From the NCBI RefSeq assembly GCF_032484785.1, contig NZ_JAUETR010000002.1:806001-870000 (forward strand): 64,000 bases of DNA, given 5' to 3'. Each line of letters opens with the position of its first letter. The first letter of the stretch is position 1. A program made the translations under genes and the position numbers. This document shows, one piece after another, positions 46,277-54,800 of the stretch. Origin of the DNA: Bradyrhizobium sp. SZCCHNS1050 (GTDB lineage Bacteria; Pseudomonadota; Alphaproteobacteria; Rhizobiales; Xanthobacteraceae). The notes below the pieces were generated by a model that did not search any database, was not told the DNA's origin, and saw nothing but the letters and a program-made list of their open reading frames with translations.

Positions 46277-46546
46277 ATGTTGCGCAAACTCTCCCTCATC
46301 GCGGCGGCCACCGTTGCCCTCGGCGCAGCCGCCCTCGCCCCGACTGCCGCCTCGGCTCACTGGCATGGCGGCTGGCATGGGGGCGGTTGGCACGGAGGCT
46401 ACGGCGGATGGCACCGTCCGTTCTACGGCCCGCGCTTCTTCGTCGGTGGCCCGGTCTACAGCTACGGCTATGGCGGCTGCTACGTGCGCCGCGTGGTTCC
46501 GACCCCGTGGGGACCGCGCTGGCGGTGGATCAACCGCTGCTATTGA
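46277..46546 (+). CDS. exported Gly/His/Trp/Tyr-rich protein
   Basis: 89 residues, ATG 46277 with CAGGAG. A signal peptide (LIAAATVALGAAALAPTAASA) is followed by HWHGGWHGGGWHGGYGGWH, a His/Gly/Trp repeat likely able to bind metals or stay disordered. A C-terminal Tyr/Trp/Cys part (GGCYVRRVVPTPWGPRWRWINRCY) has two cysteines that may be bonded. Proteins of this shape are common small rhizobial exported proteins of unknown role. A clear terminator follows. Confidence 0.65.
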   Translation: MLRKLSLIAAATVALGAAALAPTAASAHWHGGWHGGGWHGGYGGWHRPFYGPRFFVGGPVYSYGYGGCYVRRVVPTPWGPRWRWINRCY

Positions 46547-46594
46547 TACGAGCCTCGGCGCGGCACCCGCCCCCCGCCGCACCGAACTCGCATC

Positions 46595-46628
46595 GCCCCG
46601 GCGTCTCCCCCACGCCGGGGCTTTTTTT
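46595..46628 (+). terminator. intrinsic terminator after the Gly/His-rich gene
   Basis: A 10-bp stem GCCCCGGCGT (46595-46604) / ACGCCGGGGC (46612-46621), a seven-base C-rich loop, and a run of seven Ts (46622-46628). Confidence 0.92.
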
Positions 46629-46735
46629 GTGCATTTTCAACCTCATTTCGGGGTCTTCCGGTCGGGAGCGGGAAACAAATCGAGCGGTCACGACTTGTTA
46701 CGGCATCGTCCTGCAACTGCTCGTGGAACTCCCTC

Positions 46736-46927
46736 ATGTCTGGCCGCACCGCCGATTTCAGCGAGGCGCTCGATCGCAAGACCAGCCGGTCGATCTGCGA
46801 GGCCGTCGGCGAACGCCTGCAACGCAGCCTGCCGCCGGACGGCTCTCATTTGCCGGCTCCGCTTGCGGACCTGATGAACGAGTTGCGCAAGCGCGACGAA
46901 AGCGGGATGAGCCTCTCCGGCGGTTGA
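46736..46927 (+). CDS. small acidic helical protein, unknown (weak NepR-like pattern)
   Basis: 63 residues from ATG 46736. The middle, CEAVGERLQRSLPPDGSHLP followed by APLADLMNELRKRDES, is reminiscent of the 'I-G-x-x-L ... V-P-x-x-L-x-x-L-L-x-x-L' layout of NepR-type anti-sigma factors. The resemblance is weak, and there is no PhyR/EcfG gene nearby. It lies 51 bp before the ABC-F gene and may be co-transcribed. Confidence 0.4.
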   Translation: MSGRTADFSEALDRKTSRSICEAVGERLQRSLPPDGSHLPAPLADLMNELRKRDESGMSLSGG

Positions 46928-46978
46928 GACCGCGACAAAGCGGTTGCCTTTGGCCGCGCGCGCGGTGACAAGGCGCGC

Positions 46979-48844
46979 ATGCTTTCCATCACCGACATCT
47001 CCATCCGCCTCGCCGGACGGCTTCTCATCGACCAGAGCTCAGTGCAGATTCCGCCCGGCGCGCGCGTCGGACTGGTCGGCCGCAACGGCACCGGCAAGTC
47101 GACCCTGTTCAAGGCGATCCGCGGCGAACTGTCGCTGGAGAGCGGCAGCATCACCGTGCCGCCGCGGTGGCGCATCGGCAGCCTGGCCCAGGAAGCCCCG
47201 AGCGGGCCCGAAAGCCTGATCGAGGTGGTTCTCCGGGCCGACCTCGAGCGGCATGCGCTGCTGCAGGAGGCCGAGACCGCCCATGACGCACACCGCATCG
47301 CCGAGATCCAGACCCGGCTCGTCGACATCGACGCGCATTCCGCCCCGGCGCGCGCGGCCGCTATTCTCAGCGGCCTTGGATTTTCCGCCGCGGATCAGGC
47401 GCGAGCCTGCACCGAATTCTCCGGCGGCTGGCGCATGCGGGTCGCCCTCGCGGCCACGCTGTTCGCCGCGCCCGACCTGCTCCTGCTGGACGAGCCGACC
47501 AACTATCTCGACCTCGAGGGCACGCTGTGGCTCGAGGATCATCTGGCGCATTATCCGCGCACGGTGATCGTGATCAGCCACGACCGCGATCTCCTGGAAA
47601 CCTCCGTCGACCAGATCCTGCATCTCGACCGTTGCAAGCTCACGCTGTATCGCGGCAGCTACTCCTCCTACGAGGAACAGCGCGCCACCCGCGAGATGCT
47701 CGATGCCAAGGCGGTCAAGCGCCAGGAAGCGGAGCGTGCGCGGCTGCAGGCCTTTGTCGAGCGCTTCAAGGCCAAGGCCTCGAAGGCGCGCCAGGCGCAG
47801 TCCCGCGTCAAGATGTTGGAGCGGATGAAGCCGATCACCGCGCTCGTCACCCAGGACGTGCACGAGATCACGTTCCCCGCACCGGAGCGACTGCTGTCGC
47901 CGCCGATCATCGCGGTCGACAACGCCTCGGTCGGCTACGATCCCGCGCAACCGGTGCTCAACAGAGTCACCTTACGCATCGACAATGACGACCGCGTCGC
48001 ATTGCTCGGCGCCAACGGCAATGGCAAGTCCACGCTGGTGAAGCTGCTCGCCGGCCGGCTCACACCGTTTTCCGGCAAGGTCACGCGCGCCGACAAGCTG
48101 TCGATCGCCTATTTCGCCCAGCACCAGCTCGATGAGCTGGACGAGACTGGATCGCCGTATAGTCACGTGCGCAAGCTGATGGGCGATGCGCCGGAATCGA
48201 AAGTGCGCGCGCGCGCCGGCGCGATCGGATTTTCCGGCAAGGCCGCCGACACGCTGGTGAAGAGCCTGTCGGGCGGCGAGAAGGCGCGGCTGCTGCTCGG
48301 GCTCGCGACCTTCTTCGGCCCCAACATGATCATCCTGGACGAGCCGACCAACCATCTCGACATCGACAGCCGCGCCGCGCTGGCCGAGGCGATCAACGAA
48401 TTTCCCGGCGCCGTGATCATGGTGTCGCACGATCGCTATCTGATCGAGGCCTGCGCCGACCGCCTCTGGGTCGTCGCCGACCGCACCGTGAAGACCTATG
48501 ATGGCGACCTCGATGACTACAGGCGCATGGTCCTGTCGACGCGCAGCGCGCCGGCCCGCGACAACGAGCGCTCTCAGGTCGCCGAGAAGACCGAGCGGCC
48601 CCGCAGCGACAACAAGCGCAGCGGGCTGAAGCAGAAGATTGCGGCAGCCGAAGCCGAGATCGCCCGCATCACCGAGATCATCGCCAAGATCGACGGCGCG
48701 CTGTCGCTGCCCGACATCTTCACGCGCGACCCGAAGCAGGCCGCGCAATTGTCGAAGGCGCGGGCCAATGCCGCCGACGCGCTGGCGCGCGCCGAGGAGC
48801 AGTGGCTGGAAGCCAGCACGCTGCATGACGAGGCGGGGAGCTGA
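46979..48844 (+). CDS. ABC-F family ATPase (Uup/YheS-like)
   Basis: 621 residues with two ABC modules and no transmembrane segments. Module 1: Walker A LVGRNGTGKSTLFKAI, signature EFSGGWRMRVALAATLF, Walker B LLLLDEPTNYLDLEG. Module 2: Walker A LLGANGNGKSTLVKLLAG, signature SLSGGEKARLLLGLATFF, Walker B MIILDEPTNHLDID. A linker rich in R/A/K helices sits between, and a C-terminal coiled coil follows (KQKIAAAEAEIARITEIIAKID). ABC-F proteins act on the ribosome or in DNA transactions rather than transport. Confidence 0.94.
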   Translation: MLSITDISIRLAGRLLIDQSSVQIPPGARVGLVGRNGTGKSTLFKAIRGELSLESGSITVPPRWRIGSLAQEAPSGPESLIEVVLRADLERHALLQEAETAHDAHRIAEIQTRLVDIDAHSAPARAAAILSGLGFSAADQARACTEFSGGWRMRVALAATLFAAPDLLLLDEPTNYLDLEGTLWLEDHLAHYPRTVIVISHDRDLLETSVDQILHLDRCKLTLYRGSYSSYEEQRATREMLDAKAVKRQEAERARLQAFVERFKAKASKARQAQSRVKMLERMKPITALVTQDVHEITFPAPERLLSPPIIAVDNASVGYDPAQPVLNRVTLRIDNDDRVALLGANGNGKSTLVKLLAGRLTPFSGKVTRADKLSIAYFAQHQLDELDETGSPYSHVRKLMGDAPESKVRARAGAIGFSGKAADTLVKSLSGGEKARLLLGLATFFGPNMIILDEPTNHLDIDSRAALAEAINEFPGAVIMVSHDRYLIEACADRLWVVADRTVKTYDGDLDDYRRMVLSTRSAPARDNERSQVAEKTERPRSDNKRSGLKQKIAAAEAEIARITEIIAKIDGALSLPDIFTRDPKQAAQLSKARANAADALARAEEQWLEASTLHDEAGS

Positions 48845-48975
48845 AGTGCCCCGAGCCTCGGATCGGCATTCGGCCGAAAGTCGCCGATAGCTTGGCTTTC
48901 AGATGCTTCCAAGTCGAAAGCCTTCGCGGTCGGCGGCTAGCACGGCTGAATGCGGGATCGGAGCGAGCGACCGGA

Positions 48976-49374
48976 TCAATTGGTTCGCTGGAACAGGTCG
49001 GCACCCGGCAGATTGCCGAGATCACCGTTGGGCTGAATGTAGAAGAGATTCCAATTCGCCCGAAGTTGATTGCCGCCGACTTGGCCTCTCCAACGCGTGA
49101 TGGAATTGCACTGGGCAAAAGTCACGACCAGCATAACGGCGCTGCCGGCGGATCTGCCGGATACCGGATAGGGAATACCCTGGCATGCGAACCCAGATGC
49201 GTTGTTGGTGAATTGCCCTCGCACCTGCCCATCGGTGACTGACCAGATCTCGAGAACCGAGCCTCGTTGATTGGTCCATCTCGACGGCGCCGGCAGGACG
49301 TCGGCACGCGCAGCAATCGACGAAACCACGACAATCATGCCTGCGAAAAGATACTTGCTGAAGAACCACTTCAT
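48976..49374 (-). CDS. avidin-family secreted protein
   Basis: 132 residues, ATG 49374 with GAGG upstream. The signal peptide (YLFAGMIVVVSSIAARA) is cleaved before DVLPAPS. Compared with streptavidin numbering: W33-T-N35-Q-R-G-S39 matches W21-x-N23-x-x-G-S27. S91-I-T93-R-W95 matches S88-x-T90-x-W92. W108-N-L110 matches W108-x-L110, and D126 (GADLF) matches D128. Tyr43 is replaced by Phe 55 and Trp79 by Phe 86, and the neighbour-subunit Trp120 region is absent, as in dimeric avidins. Cys 64 and Cys 89 are placed for the stabilising disulfide of rhizavidin-type proteins. It is divergent from a biotinyl/lipoyl-domain gene. Bradyrhizobium avidins (bradavidins) are known. Confidence 0.85.
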   Translation of the reverse strand: MKWFFSKYLFAGMIVVVSSIAARADVLPAPSRWTNQRGSVLEIWSVTDGQVRGQFTNNASGFACQGIPYPVSGRSAGSAVMLVVTFAQCNSITRWRGQVGGNQLRANWNLFYIQPNGDLGNLPGADLFQRTN

Positions 49375-49530
49375 GGCGCGCCTCGCTATGCCCAGAGCTA
49401 GAGGTAGCAACGATGACTACATACATCCATAAGATTGAAAGCGCCATTGTAGCAGAATCAAAATTGCTCTACTTTTGGTAGCTGACGTTGATGTTTGAGG
49501 TTCGATTGAGGCGATTCAGGAGGACGAAAC

Positions 49531-49764
49531 ATGAACAAGCAGCTTTACGCTCGACTTGACGGCCTGCTCTACGACGTCTGCGTCAAGGCCGGTCAAAAGG
49601 TGAAGACCGGTGAGGTCCTCTACGTCATCGAGGCGGCCAAATCACAGCTGTCGGTGAAAGCTCCCTACTCCGGGACAATCAGTCAGGTCAGGCGCAAAGC
49701 GGGCGATACGTTGAACGCGACCGATGTCGTGATGGAGCTGGATGCGGAGGACGCGGCAGCTTAA
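49531..49764 (+). CDS. stand-alone biotinyl/lipoyl carrier domain
   Basis: 77 residues, ATG 49531 with CAGGAGG. The whole protein is one biotinyl/lipoyl hammerhead. The first half is LYARLDGLLYDVCVKAGQKVKTGEVLYVIEAAK and the second is SGTISQVRRKAGDTLNATDVVMEL. The modified lysine would be Lys 37, in VIEAAKSQLSV. Biotin carriers usually have EAMKM here and lipoyl domains E-x-D-K-A/V, so EAAKS is intermediate and the cofactor is not certain. There is no signal peptide; it is cytoplasmic. No carboxylase or dehydrogenase subunit is nearby. Its stop overlaps that of the convergent dioxygenase gene. Confidence 0.8.
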   Translation: MNKQLYARLDGLLYDVCVKAGQKVKTGEVLYVIEAAKSQLSVKAPYSGTISQVRRKAGDTLNATDVVMELDAEDAAA

Positions 49765-50579
49765 TCGTCGCCGAAGTTCGGAGTCCTCTGCAGATGGATC
49801 GGCGACGACGCGCCGTTGTAGACCGTCGCTCGATCCAGCACGCGCTCGGCCTCGGCGGACGGCCAGGATCTTTCGATCTTGGGCCGCTTTCTGTCGAAGG
49901 CGCATTGCAGCCCCTCCGGGAGATCCGACCAGAACGGCACGAAGGACAATACGATCAGGGCTCGGTCTTCGCTCGAATTGTTCGCATGGGATGCGTGAAG
50001 GAGCCTGCCGTCGCGAACGATGAGATCCCCCTTCCGAACAGCAACATCAACTTCGTCTGGCCTCGTGGAAACCAGCACGTCGTCGACATGCAGAACCCGA
50101 TCGGGATGTGTCGGCCTGCCCTCGATCAATGCATGTAGATCGTTCTTGCGCCGATGACTGCCGGGAAGCACGCGCAAGCATCCGTTTGCAGCACTCGTGT
50201 CGGTCAAATAGTACATGAAATAGAGAATTGGAGGCGTGGCGCCGTAACTCACAGCGCTCGACCAGCCCCACCAATCCTGGTGCCAGTGCAGCCTCGGACA
50301 CCCGGCCGGCTTGGAGATCAGAAATCCAGCAAAAAAGCGCGCATCCCGGTATCCGGCGCGCTCCAACAATTCATATTGTGCATCGAAGAGAATGATCGGC
50401 GCGAAATCGACCGAAAAGTTGACCGAGACAACAAGCCCGAGATGGGGCTCCGCTCTCGCCTCAAGACTGGCCCGAGACTTGATTCGATTGCCGGCCTCCA
50501 ACAATTCGCGAGGAAGAAAATCACGGCGTACCGCATACCCGGCCTCCTCCAACTCGCGACGGAGGCCGGTTATTTGCAT
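49761..50579 (-). CDS. phytanoyl-CoA dioxygenase (PhyH)-family enzyme
   Basis: 272 residues, ATG 50579 with GGGAGG. Non-heme Fe(II)/2-oxoglutarate facial triad: LHWHQDWWGW (His 100, Asp 102) and RDGRLLHASHANNSSEDR (His 195, with the 2OG-binding Arg 206 after it). The additional PhyH block VLPGSHRRKNDLHAL follows the first pair. It hydroxylates an unidentified small molecule or acyl group. It lies 15 bp after a lipoprotein gene on the same strand and may be co-transcribed with it. Confidence 0.85.
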   Translation of the reverse strand: MQITGLRRELEEAGYAVRRDFLPRELLEAGNRIKSRASLEARAEPHLGLVVSVNFSVDFAPIILFDAQYELLERAGYRDARFFAGFLISKPAGCPRLHWHQDWWGWSSAVSYGATPPILYFMYYLTDTSAANGCLRVLPGSHRRKNDLHALIEGRPTHPDRVLHVDDVLVSTRPDEVDVAVRKGDLIVRDGRLLHASHANNSSEDRALIVLSFVPFWSDLPEGLQCAFDRKRPKIERSWPSAEAERVLDRATVYNGASSPIHLQRTPNFGDD

Positions 50580-50594
50580 GGCCGCCTCCCGCCG

Positions 50595-51134
50595 TCAGCT
50601 CGTCCGCTTCTTCGCCTTCGGCTTCGCCACCTTCGGCGCCGGTCCCGGATCGGGCGCGCGCTCGACCGAGGTCAGGCGGCCGGAGCTGAACGTGTAGACG
50701 CCGGCGCGTGCGCCGCGCAGCCAGGTCACCGTGGCCACGCGCTCGCCGCCATTGCTCGAGATGTTGACGTTGTCGGGTGCACCGATGCCGCGCACCACGT
50801 CGCATTCGGTGTGGCCGAGTGCGACGGTGCCGCCGGCAGCCGGCGTCGAGGCGGCGGGATCATTCGCCAGCGCGTTCGCGCCCGCAGCATCGGCCGCAGG
50901 CGCCATGCCCGGGCATGCGCCTTCGGCGCTCACAAGATCCTCAGCCGTGACCGGCTTGTCCGGCGTCAGCGGCGGCGCGTCGATCGAGATGTTTCTGATG
51001 AACAGGCGCTGCGGCCGGTTGAACCACTCGGCGTCCTTGGACAGGAAATCGGGCGTGCTCGAGCATCCGGCGACGACCGGGGCAAGCACAAGGAACGCCA
51101 GAGCGCGCGTCAGCTGTTTGGTGTGGTCTCGCAC
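50595..51134 (-). CDS. lipoprotein, unknown function
   Basis: 179 residues from a GTG at 51134, with AAGG seven bases upstream. The lipobox is LVLAPVVAGCSS, with the lipidated Cys at about residue 23. The mature part has CPGMAP and HTECDVVRGIGAPDNVNIS, a pattern seen in conserved rhizobial lipoproteins, and a basic tail (KVAKPKAKKRTS). ATG 51188 and a TTG/ATG at 51248 are alternative starts giving longer N-termini that do not resemble a signal peptide. Outer-membrane or inner-membrane placement is unknown. Confidence 0.72.
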   Translation of the reverse strand: MRDHTKQLTRALAFLVLAPVVAGCSSTPDFLSKDAEWFNRPQRLFIRNISIDAPPLTPDKPVTAEDLVSAEGACPGMAPAADAAGANALANDPAASTPAAGGTVALGHTECDVVRGIGAPDNVNISSNGGERVATVTWLRGARAGVYTFSSGRLTSVERAPDPGPAPKVAKPKAKKRTS

Positions 51135-51293
51135 GATGAACCTTGCTGAATTGCAACCTGTGGACACTCTAACGTGTTGTCCCAACATCACTTTGCGGCA
51201 CGTTCGTGACTTTGCCAACGCTCTGCCGGTAAATCGGCAGATTATCATTAATCACGCGGCGCTGCCATCATCGGCGCTTCACGGGCCTCCGTA

Positions 51294-51746
51294 TCATTGT
51301 CGGCGCTGCCAGCGCCCCCGTTCATCCGCCTGCCAGTAGGTGACCTCGAATCCCCGCGATTTGCAATCGGTCCACGCCGATCTCGCAGCCGCGAGCGCGT
51401 CCGCATCATCGCCGTTGAACACGAGCACCATGCGCTCGTAGCTGTGCGAGTCCGATGGCAGCGCCGCGTTATCCACCAGGAAACGGACGTTCGCGCCGTT
51501 GGGATTGCTTTCTTCCACCGCGAGCACGATCGGCTGGTCGGCCACATCGGCCACCCGCCAGGTGGCGTGCGGCAGAAACGAATCGTCGCGATAGGTCCAC
51601 AGATGCGCATCTAGCGCATCCGCGCGCTCCTCCGATGTCGACTGCACCACGACGCGCCAACCGCGCTCGAGCGACTTCTCGAGCAGCGGCGGCAGCACGC
51701 CTTCCACGGTCATGTTCTGCAGGTGGTAGAACAGGACTTCGGTCAT
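51294..51746 (-). CDS. holC: DNA polymerase III chi subunit
   Basis: 150 residues. The family pattern is EVLFYHLQNMTVEGVLPPLLEKSLERGWRVVVQS, then ALDAHLWTYRDDSFLPH and PIVLAVEESNPNGANVRFLVD. It bridges the clamp loader (psi) and SSB in the replisome. It lies 9 bp downstream of pepA on the same strand, the usual alphaproteobacterial pepA-holC order. Confidence 0.93.
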   Translation of the reverse strand: MTEVLFYHLQNMTVEGVLPPLLEKSLERGWRVVVQSTSEERADALDAHLWTYRDDSFLPHATWRVADVADQPIVLAVEESNPNGANVRFLVDNAALPSDSHSYERMVLVFNGDDADALAAARSAWTDCKSRGFEVTYWQADERGRWQRRQ

Positions 51747-51755
51747 CGCCCCGCG

Positions 51756-53291
51756 TCACGCCTTGGCGCCGGATTTGGCTTCAGCTTTGGTGTCGGATCT
51801 GGATTCGTAGGAGTCCCACACCAGCCGATCGAGCAGCCGGACGCCATAGCCCGATCCCCAGCTCTGGTTGATCTCCGATTTCGGCGCGCCCATCGCGGTG
51901 CCGGCGATGTCGAGATGCGCCCACGGCGTGTCGTTGACGAAGCGCTGCAGGAATTGCGCGGCGGTGATCGAGCCGCCATGGCGTCCGCCGGTATTCTTCA
52001 TGTCGGCGAACTGCGAATCGATCAGCTTGTCGTATTCGTGGCCGAGCGGCATGCGCCACACCTTCTCACCCGTCTCCTGCCCCGCCTTGAACAGCTTGTC
52101 GGCGAGATCATCATTGTTGGTGAAGAGACCTGCATGCTCGGTGCCGAGCGCGACCATGATCGCGCCGGTCAAGGTCGCCAAGTCGATCATGAATTTCGGC
52201 TTGAACTTGGTCGCGACGTACCACAGCACGTCGGCGAGCACGAGGCGGCCCTCCGCATCGGTGTTGATGATCTCGATGGTCTGGCCCGACATCGAGGTGA
52301 CGATGTCGCCCGGACGCTGGGCGTTGCCGTCCGGCATGTTCTCGACCAGGCCGATGGCGCCGATCACGTTGGCCTTGGCCTTGCGTGCGGCGAGTGCATG
52401 CATCAGGCCGACCACGCAGGCCGCGCCGCCCATGTCGCCCTTCATATCCTCCATCGAGCCGGCCGGCTTGATCGAGATGCCGCCGGTGTCGAAGCACACG
52501 CCCTTGCCGATGAAGGCGACCGGCTGCTCGCCGCGCTTGCCGCCATTGTAGTGCATCACGACGGTGCGGCTCGGCCGTGCCGAGCCCTGGCCGACGCCGA
52601 GCAGCGCGCCCATGCCGAGTTTCTTCATCGCGGGCACGTCGAGGATCTCGACGGTGACGCCGAGCTTGCGCAAGGCGGCAGCGCGTTTGGCGAACTCTTC
52701 CGGGTAGAGCACGTTCGGCGGCTCGTTGACGAGATCGCGCGCCAGTATCACCCCGTCGGTCACGTGGGATCGCGGCGCGAAGGCCTTCTTGGCCGCCGCG
52801 ACGTCCGCCACGGCGATCGAGACATTGGCGCTGACGGCGCCCTCCTCGTCCTTCTTCTTGGTCTTGTAACGGTCGAACCGATAGGCCCGCAGCCGGATCC
52901 CGGCGGCCAGCGAGCTGACCTGATCCGGCAACAGCGGTCCCGAAGGCAGCTCGGCGAGCACCGCCACCGCTTCAGTTCCGGCGTTCAGCTTTCCGGCTAA
53001 AGTCCCGCCGTATTTGAGGAAATCCTTGTCCTTGAGGTCCGATCCCTTGCCGATGCCGATGACGATCAAGCGCTGAATCTTGATTCCCTCAGGAGCCAGC
53101 AGATCCAACACCGCGCCATCCTTGCCCTTGAACCGGGCTGCCCCGGCCGCGCGCTTGATCAGGTCCGAGGCTCCCCCGAGCGCCTTCTCGGTCGCGACTC
53201 CAAGACGCAGGGTGTCATCGCAGAACGCCACCACGATGCCACGCGGGGCGGTCGACAGCGGGACGAAGCCGACCTTGACGGCGTCGGACAT
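51756..53291 (-). CDS. pepA: leucyl aminopeptidase
   Basis: 511 residues, ATG 53291 with TTGGAGG. The C-terminal M17 catalytic part contains [20 protein letters not shown] (Lys/Asp metal ligands), [17 protein letters not shown] and the signature [15 protein letters not shown]. The N-terminal half is the regulatory domain. It is a cytoplasmic two-metal aminopeptidase that removes N-terminal Leu and other residues; some homologues also bind DNA. It is divergent from the LPS-transport operon. Confidence 0.96.
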   Translation of the reverse strand: MSDAVKVGFVPLSTAPRGIVVAFCDDTLRLGVATEKALGGASDLIKRAAGAARFKGKDGAVLDLLAPEGIKIQRLIVIGIGKGSDLKDKDFLKYGGTLAGKLNAGTEAVAVLAELPSGPLLPDQVSSLAAGIRLRAYRFDRYKTKKKDEEGAVSANVSIAVADVAAAKKAFAPRSHVTDGVILARDLVNEPPNVLYPEEFAKRAAALRKLGVTVEILDVPAMKKLGMGALLGVGQGSARPSRTVVMHYNGGKRGEQPVAFIGKGVCFDTGGISIKPAGSMEDMKGDMGGAACVVGLMHALAARKAKANVIGAIGLVENMPDGNAQRPGDIVTSMSGQTIEIINTDAEGRLVLADVLWYVATKFKPKFMIDLATLTGAIMVALGTEHAGLFTNNDDLADKLFKAGQETGEKVWRMPLGHEYDKLIDSQFADMKNTGGRHGGSITAAQFLQRFVNDTPWAHLDIAGTAMGAPKSEINQSWGSGYGVRLLDRLVWDSYESRSDTKAEAKSGAKA

Positions 53292-53630
53292 CAAGCAATC
53301 CTCCAAATTTCGACGTGATGAGCCGCCACGTTCGACCGAAAACCTCAAGGGCCAGACGCGGATGGCGGCAGTTCGGAACCCAACTTGACAGCAGTATGGC
53401 CTGCCCGGACCGCGGCTGCCAAGCGCCGCGTGGCGGGCCAGTCACAATCATGAAATTTTGACCGTATTTTCGGGGCGCCACGCCACAGCCATTTTGTCGA
53501 CGGATCAACGAGATGGTAATGATATTCACTGCTCTTGGAACGTCACGGCGACAGCGGCCTTGGGGGACCCGTTTCAAGGGGGGCTGCAGCGCTCGTTCCG
53601 GGACTGCTGATTGGGGATCGAGCGCAGACG
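53292..53630. other. divergent pepA-lptF intergenic region
   Basis: 339 bp between divergent starts. It holds promoters for pepA-holC and for the lptF-lptG-lptD-surA-pdxA-rsmA run. No gene, terminator or clear symmetric operator was seen. An upstream in-frame start for lptF at 53535 is possible but would add an Ala/Gly-rich leader. Confidence 0.4.
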
Positions 53631-54800
53631 ATGGGGTCCATCGACAGGTACATCTTTCGCACGACGCTGGCGTCGTTCGCGCTGGTGTTGGTCAGCCTCA
53701 CCGGCGTGATCTGGATTACGCAGGCGTTGCGCGGCATCGACCTGATGACCAGCCAGGGCCAGACGATCCTGACCTTCCTTGGCATCACCGGGCTCGTGAT
53801 TCCCTCCCTGCTCGGCGTCATCGCGCCGATCGCGCTGATGATCGCGGTCTCGCACACGCTGAACAAGCTGGCGACCGATTCGGAGATCATCGTCATGAAC
53901 GCCGCCGGCATGTCGCCGATCCGGCTGTTCGTGCCGTTCGCCTATGCCACCTGCGCGGTAGCCGTGCTGGTGACGGTGATCGCCGCCTTCTTCGCCCCCG
54001 ACGGCCTGCGCCGGATCAAGCAGTGGGATGCCGAGATCACCGCCGACGTGCTCGCCAACATCCTACAGCCCGGGCGGTTCGCGCAGCTCGACCAGAACCT
54101 GACCATCCGGATCCGCGAGCGCCAGCCCGGCGGTGAGCTGTCCGGCATCCTGATCGACGACCGCCGCGACCCCAAGGAGCGAATCACGATCATCGCCGAG
54201 AAGGGCACCGTCGTGAAGAATGCCGACGGCTCGTTCCTGGTGCTGGAGGACGGCAATCTGGAACGCTTCGAGCTCGGCAAGCGCGAGCCGGCGATGGTCG
54301 CGTTCGCCCGCTACGCCTTCGACATGTCGAAGTTTTCGAACCAGGGCCGCGACGTCACGCTCGGCATCCGCGAGCGCTATCTGTGGGAACTGATGGCGCC
54401 CGCCGAAAACGATCCGATCTACAAGCAGATCCCGGGACAATTCCGCCAGGAATTGCACGACCGCTTCCTGGCGCCGATCTATCCGTTCGCCTTCGCTGCC
54501 CTCACCTTCGCATTCCTGGGCGCGCCGCGGACCACACGCCAGAGCCGCAACTTCTCGTTCGGCAGCGCCATTCTCGCCGTGTTCGGCGTCCGCATGGCGG
54601 GCTTCGCCTGCTCGGTCATGACCGTGAAGACGCCGATGGCGGCGCTGGTGCAGTACCTCATGCTGTTCGGCGTGCTCGGCCTCAGCATCTGGATCATCAT
54701 CGGCGGCGTGGTGGTCGAGCCGCCGGCGCGGCTGATGGAAGCCATCAACCGCTCGAACGCGCGGATCGCACGCCTGTTCGGAAGGCCGGCCACCGCATGA
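53631..54800 (+). CDS. lptF: LPS export permease LptF
   Basis: 389 residues from ATG 53631. N-terminal MGSIDRYIFRTTLASFALVLVSLTGVIWITQALRG and six transmembrane helices in a 3+3 arrangement, with a large periplasmic domain between (QNLTIRIRERQPGGELSGILIDDRRDPKERITIIAEKG). The DPIYK and MAPAENDP region and the C-terminal helices are family-typical. With LptG it forms the membrane part of the ABC complex that extracts LPS from the inner membrane. Its stop overlaps the lptG start (ATGA). Confidence 0.95.
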   Translation: MGSIDRYIFRTTLASFALVLVSLTGVIWITQALRGIDLMTSQGQTILTFLGITGLVIPSLLGVIAPIALMIAVSHTLNKLATDSEIIVMNAAGMSPIRLFVPFAYATCAVAVLVTVIAAFFAPDGLRRIKQWDAEITADVLANILQPGRFAQLDQNLTIRIRERQPGGELSGILIDDRRDPKERITIIAEKGTVVKNADGSFLVLEDGNLERFELGKREPAMVAFARYAFDMSKFSNQGRDVTLGIRERYLWELMAPAENDPIYKQIPGQFRQELHDRFLAPIYPFAFAALTFAFLGAPRTTRQSRNFSFGSAILAVFGVRMAGFACSVMTVKTPMAALVQYLMLFGVLGLSIWIIIGGVVVEPPARLMEAINRSNARIARLFGRPATA

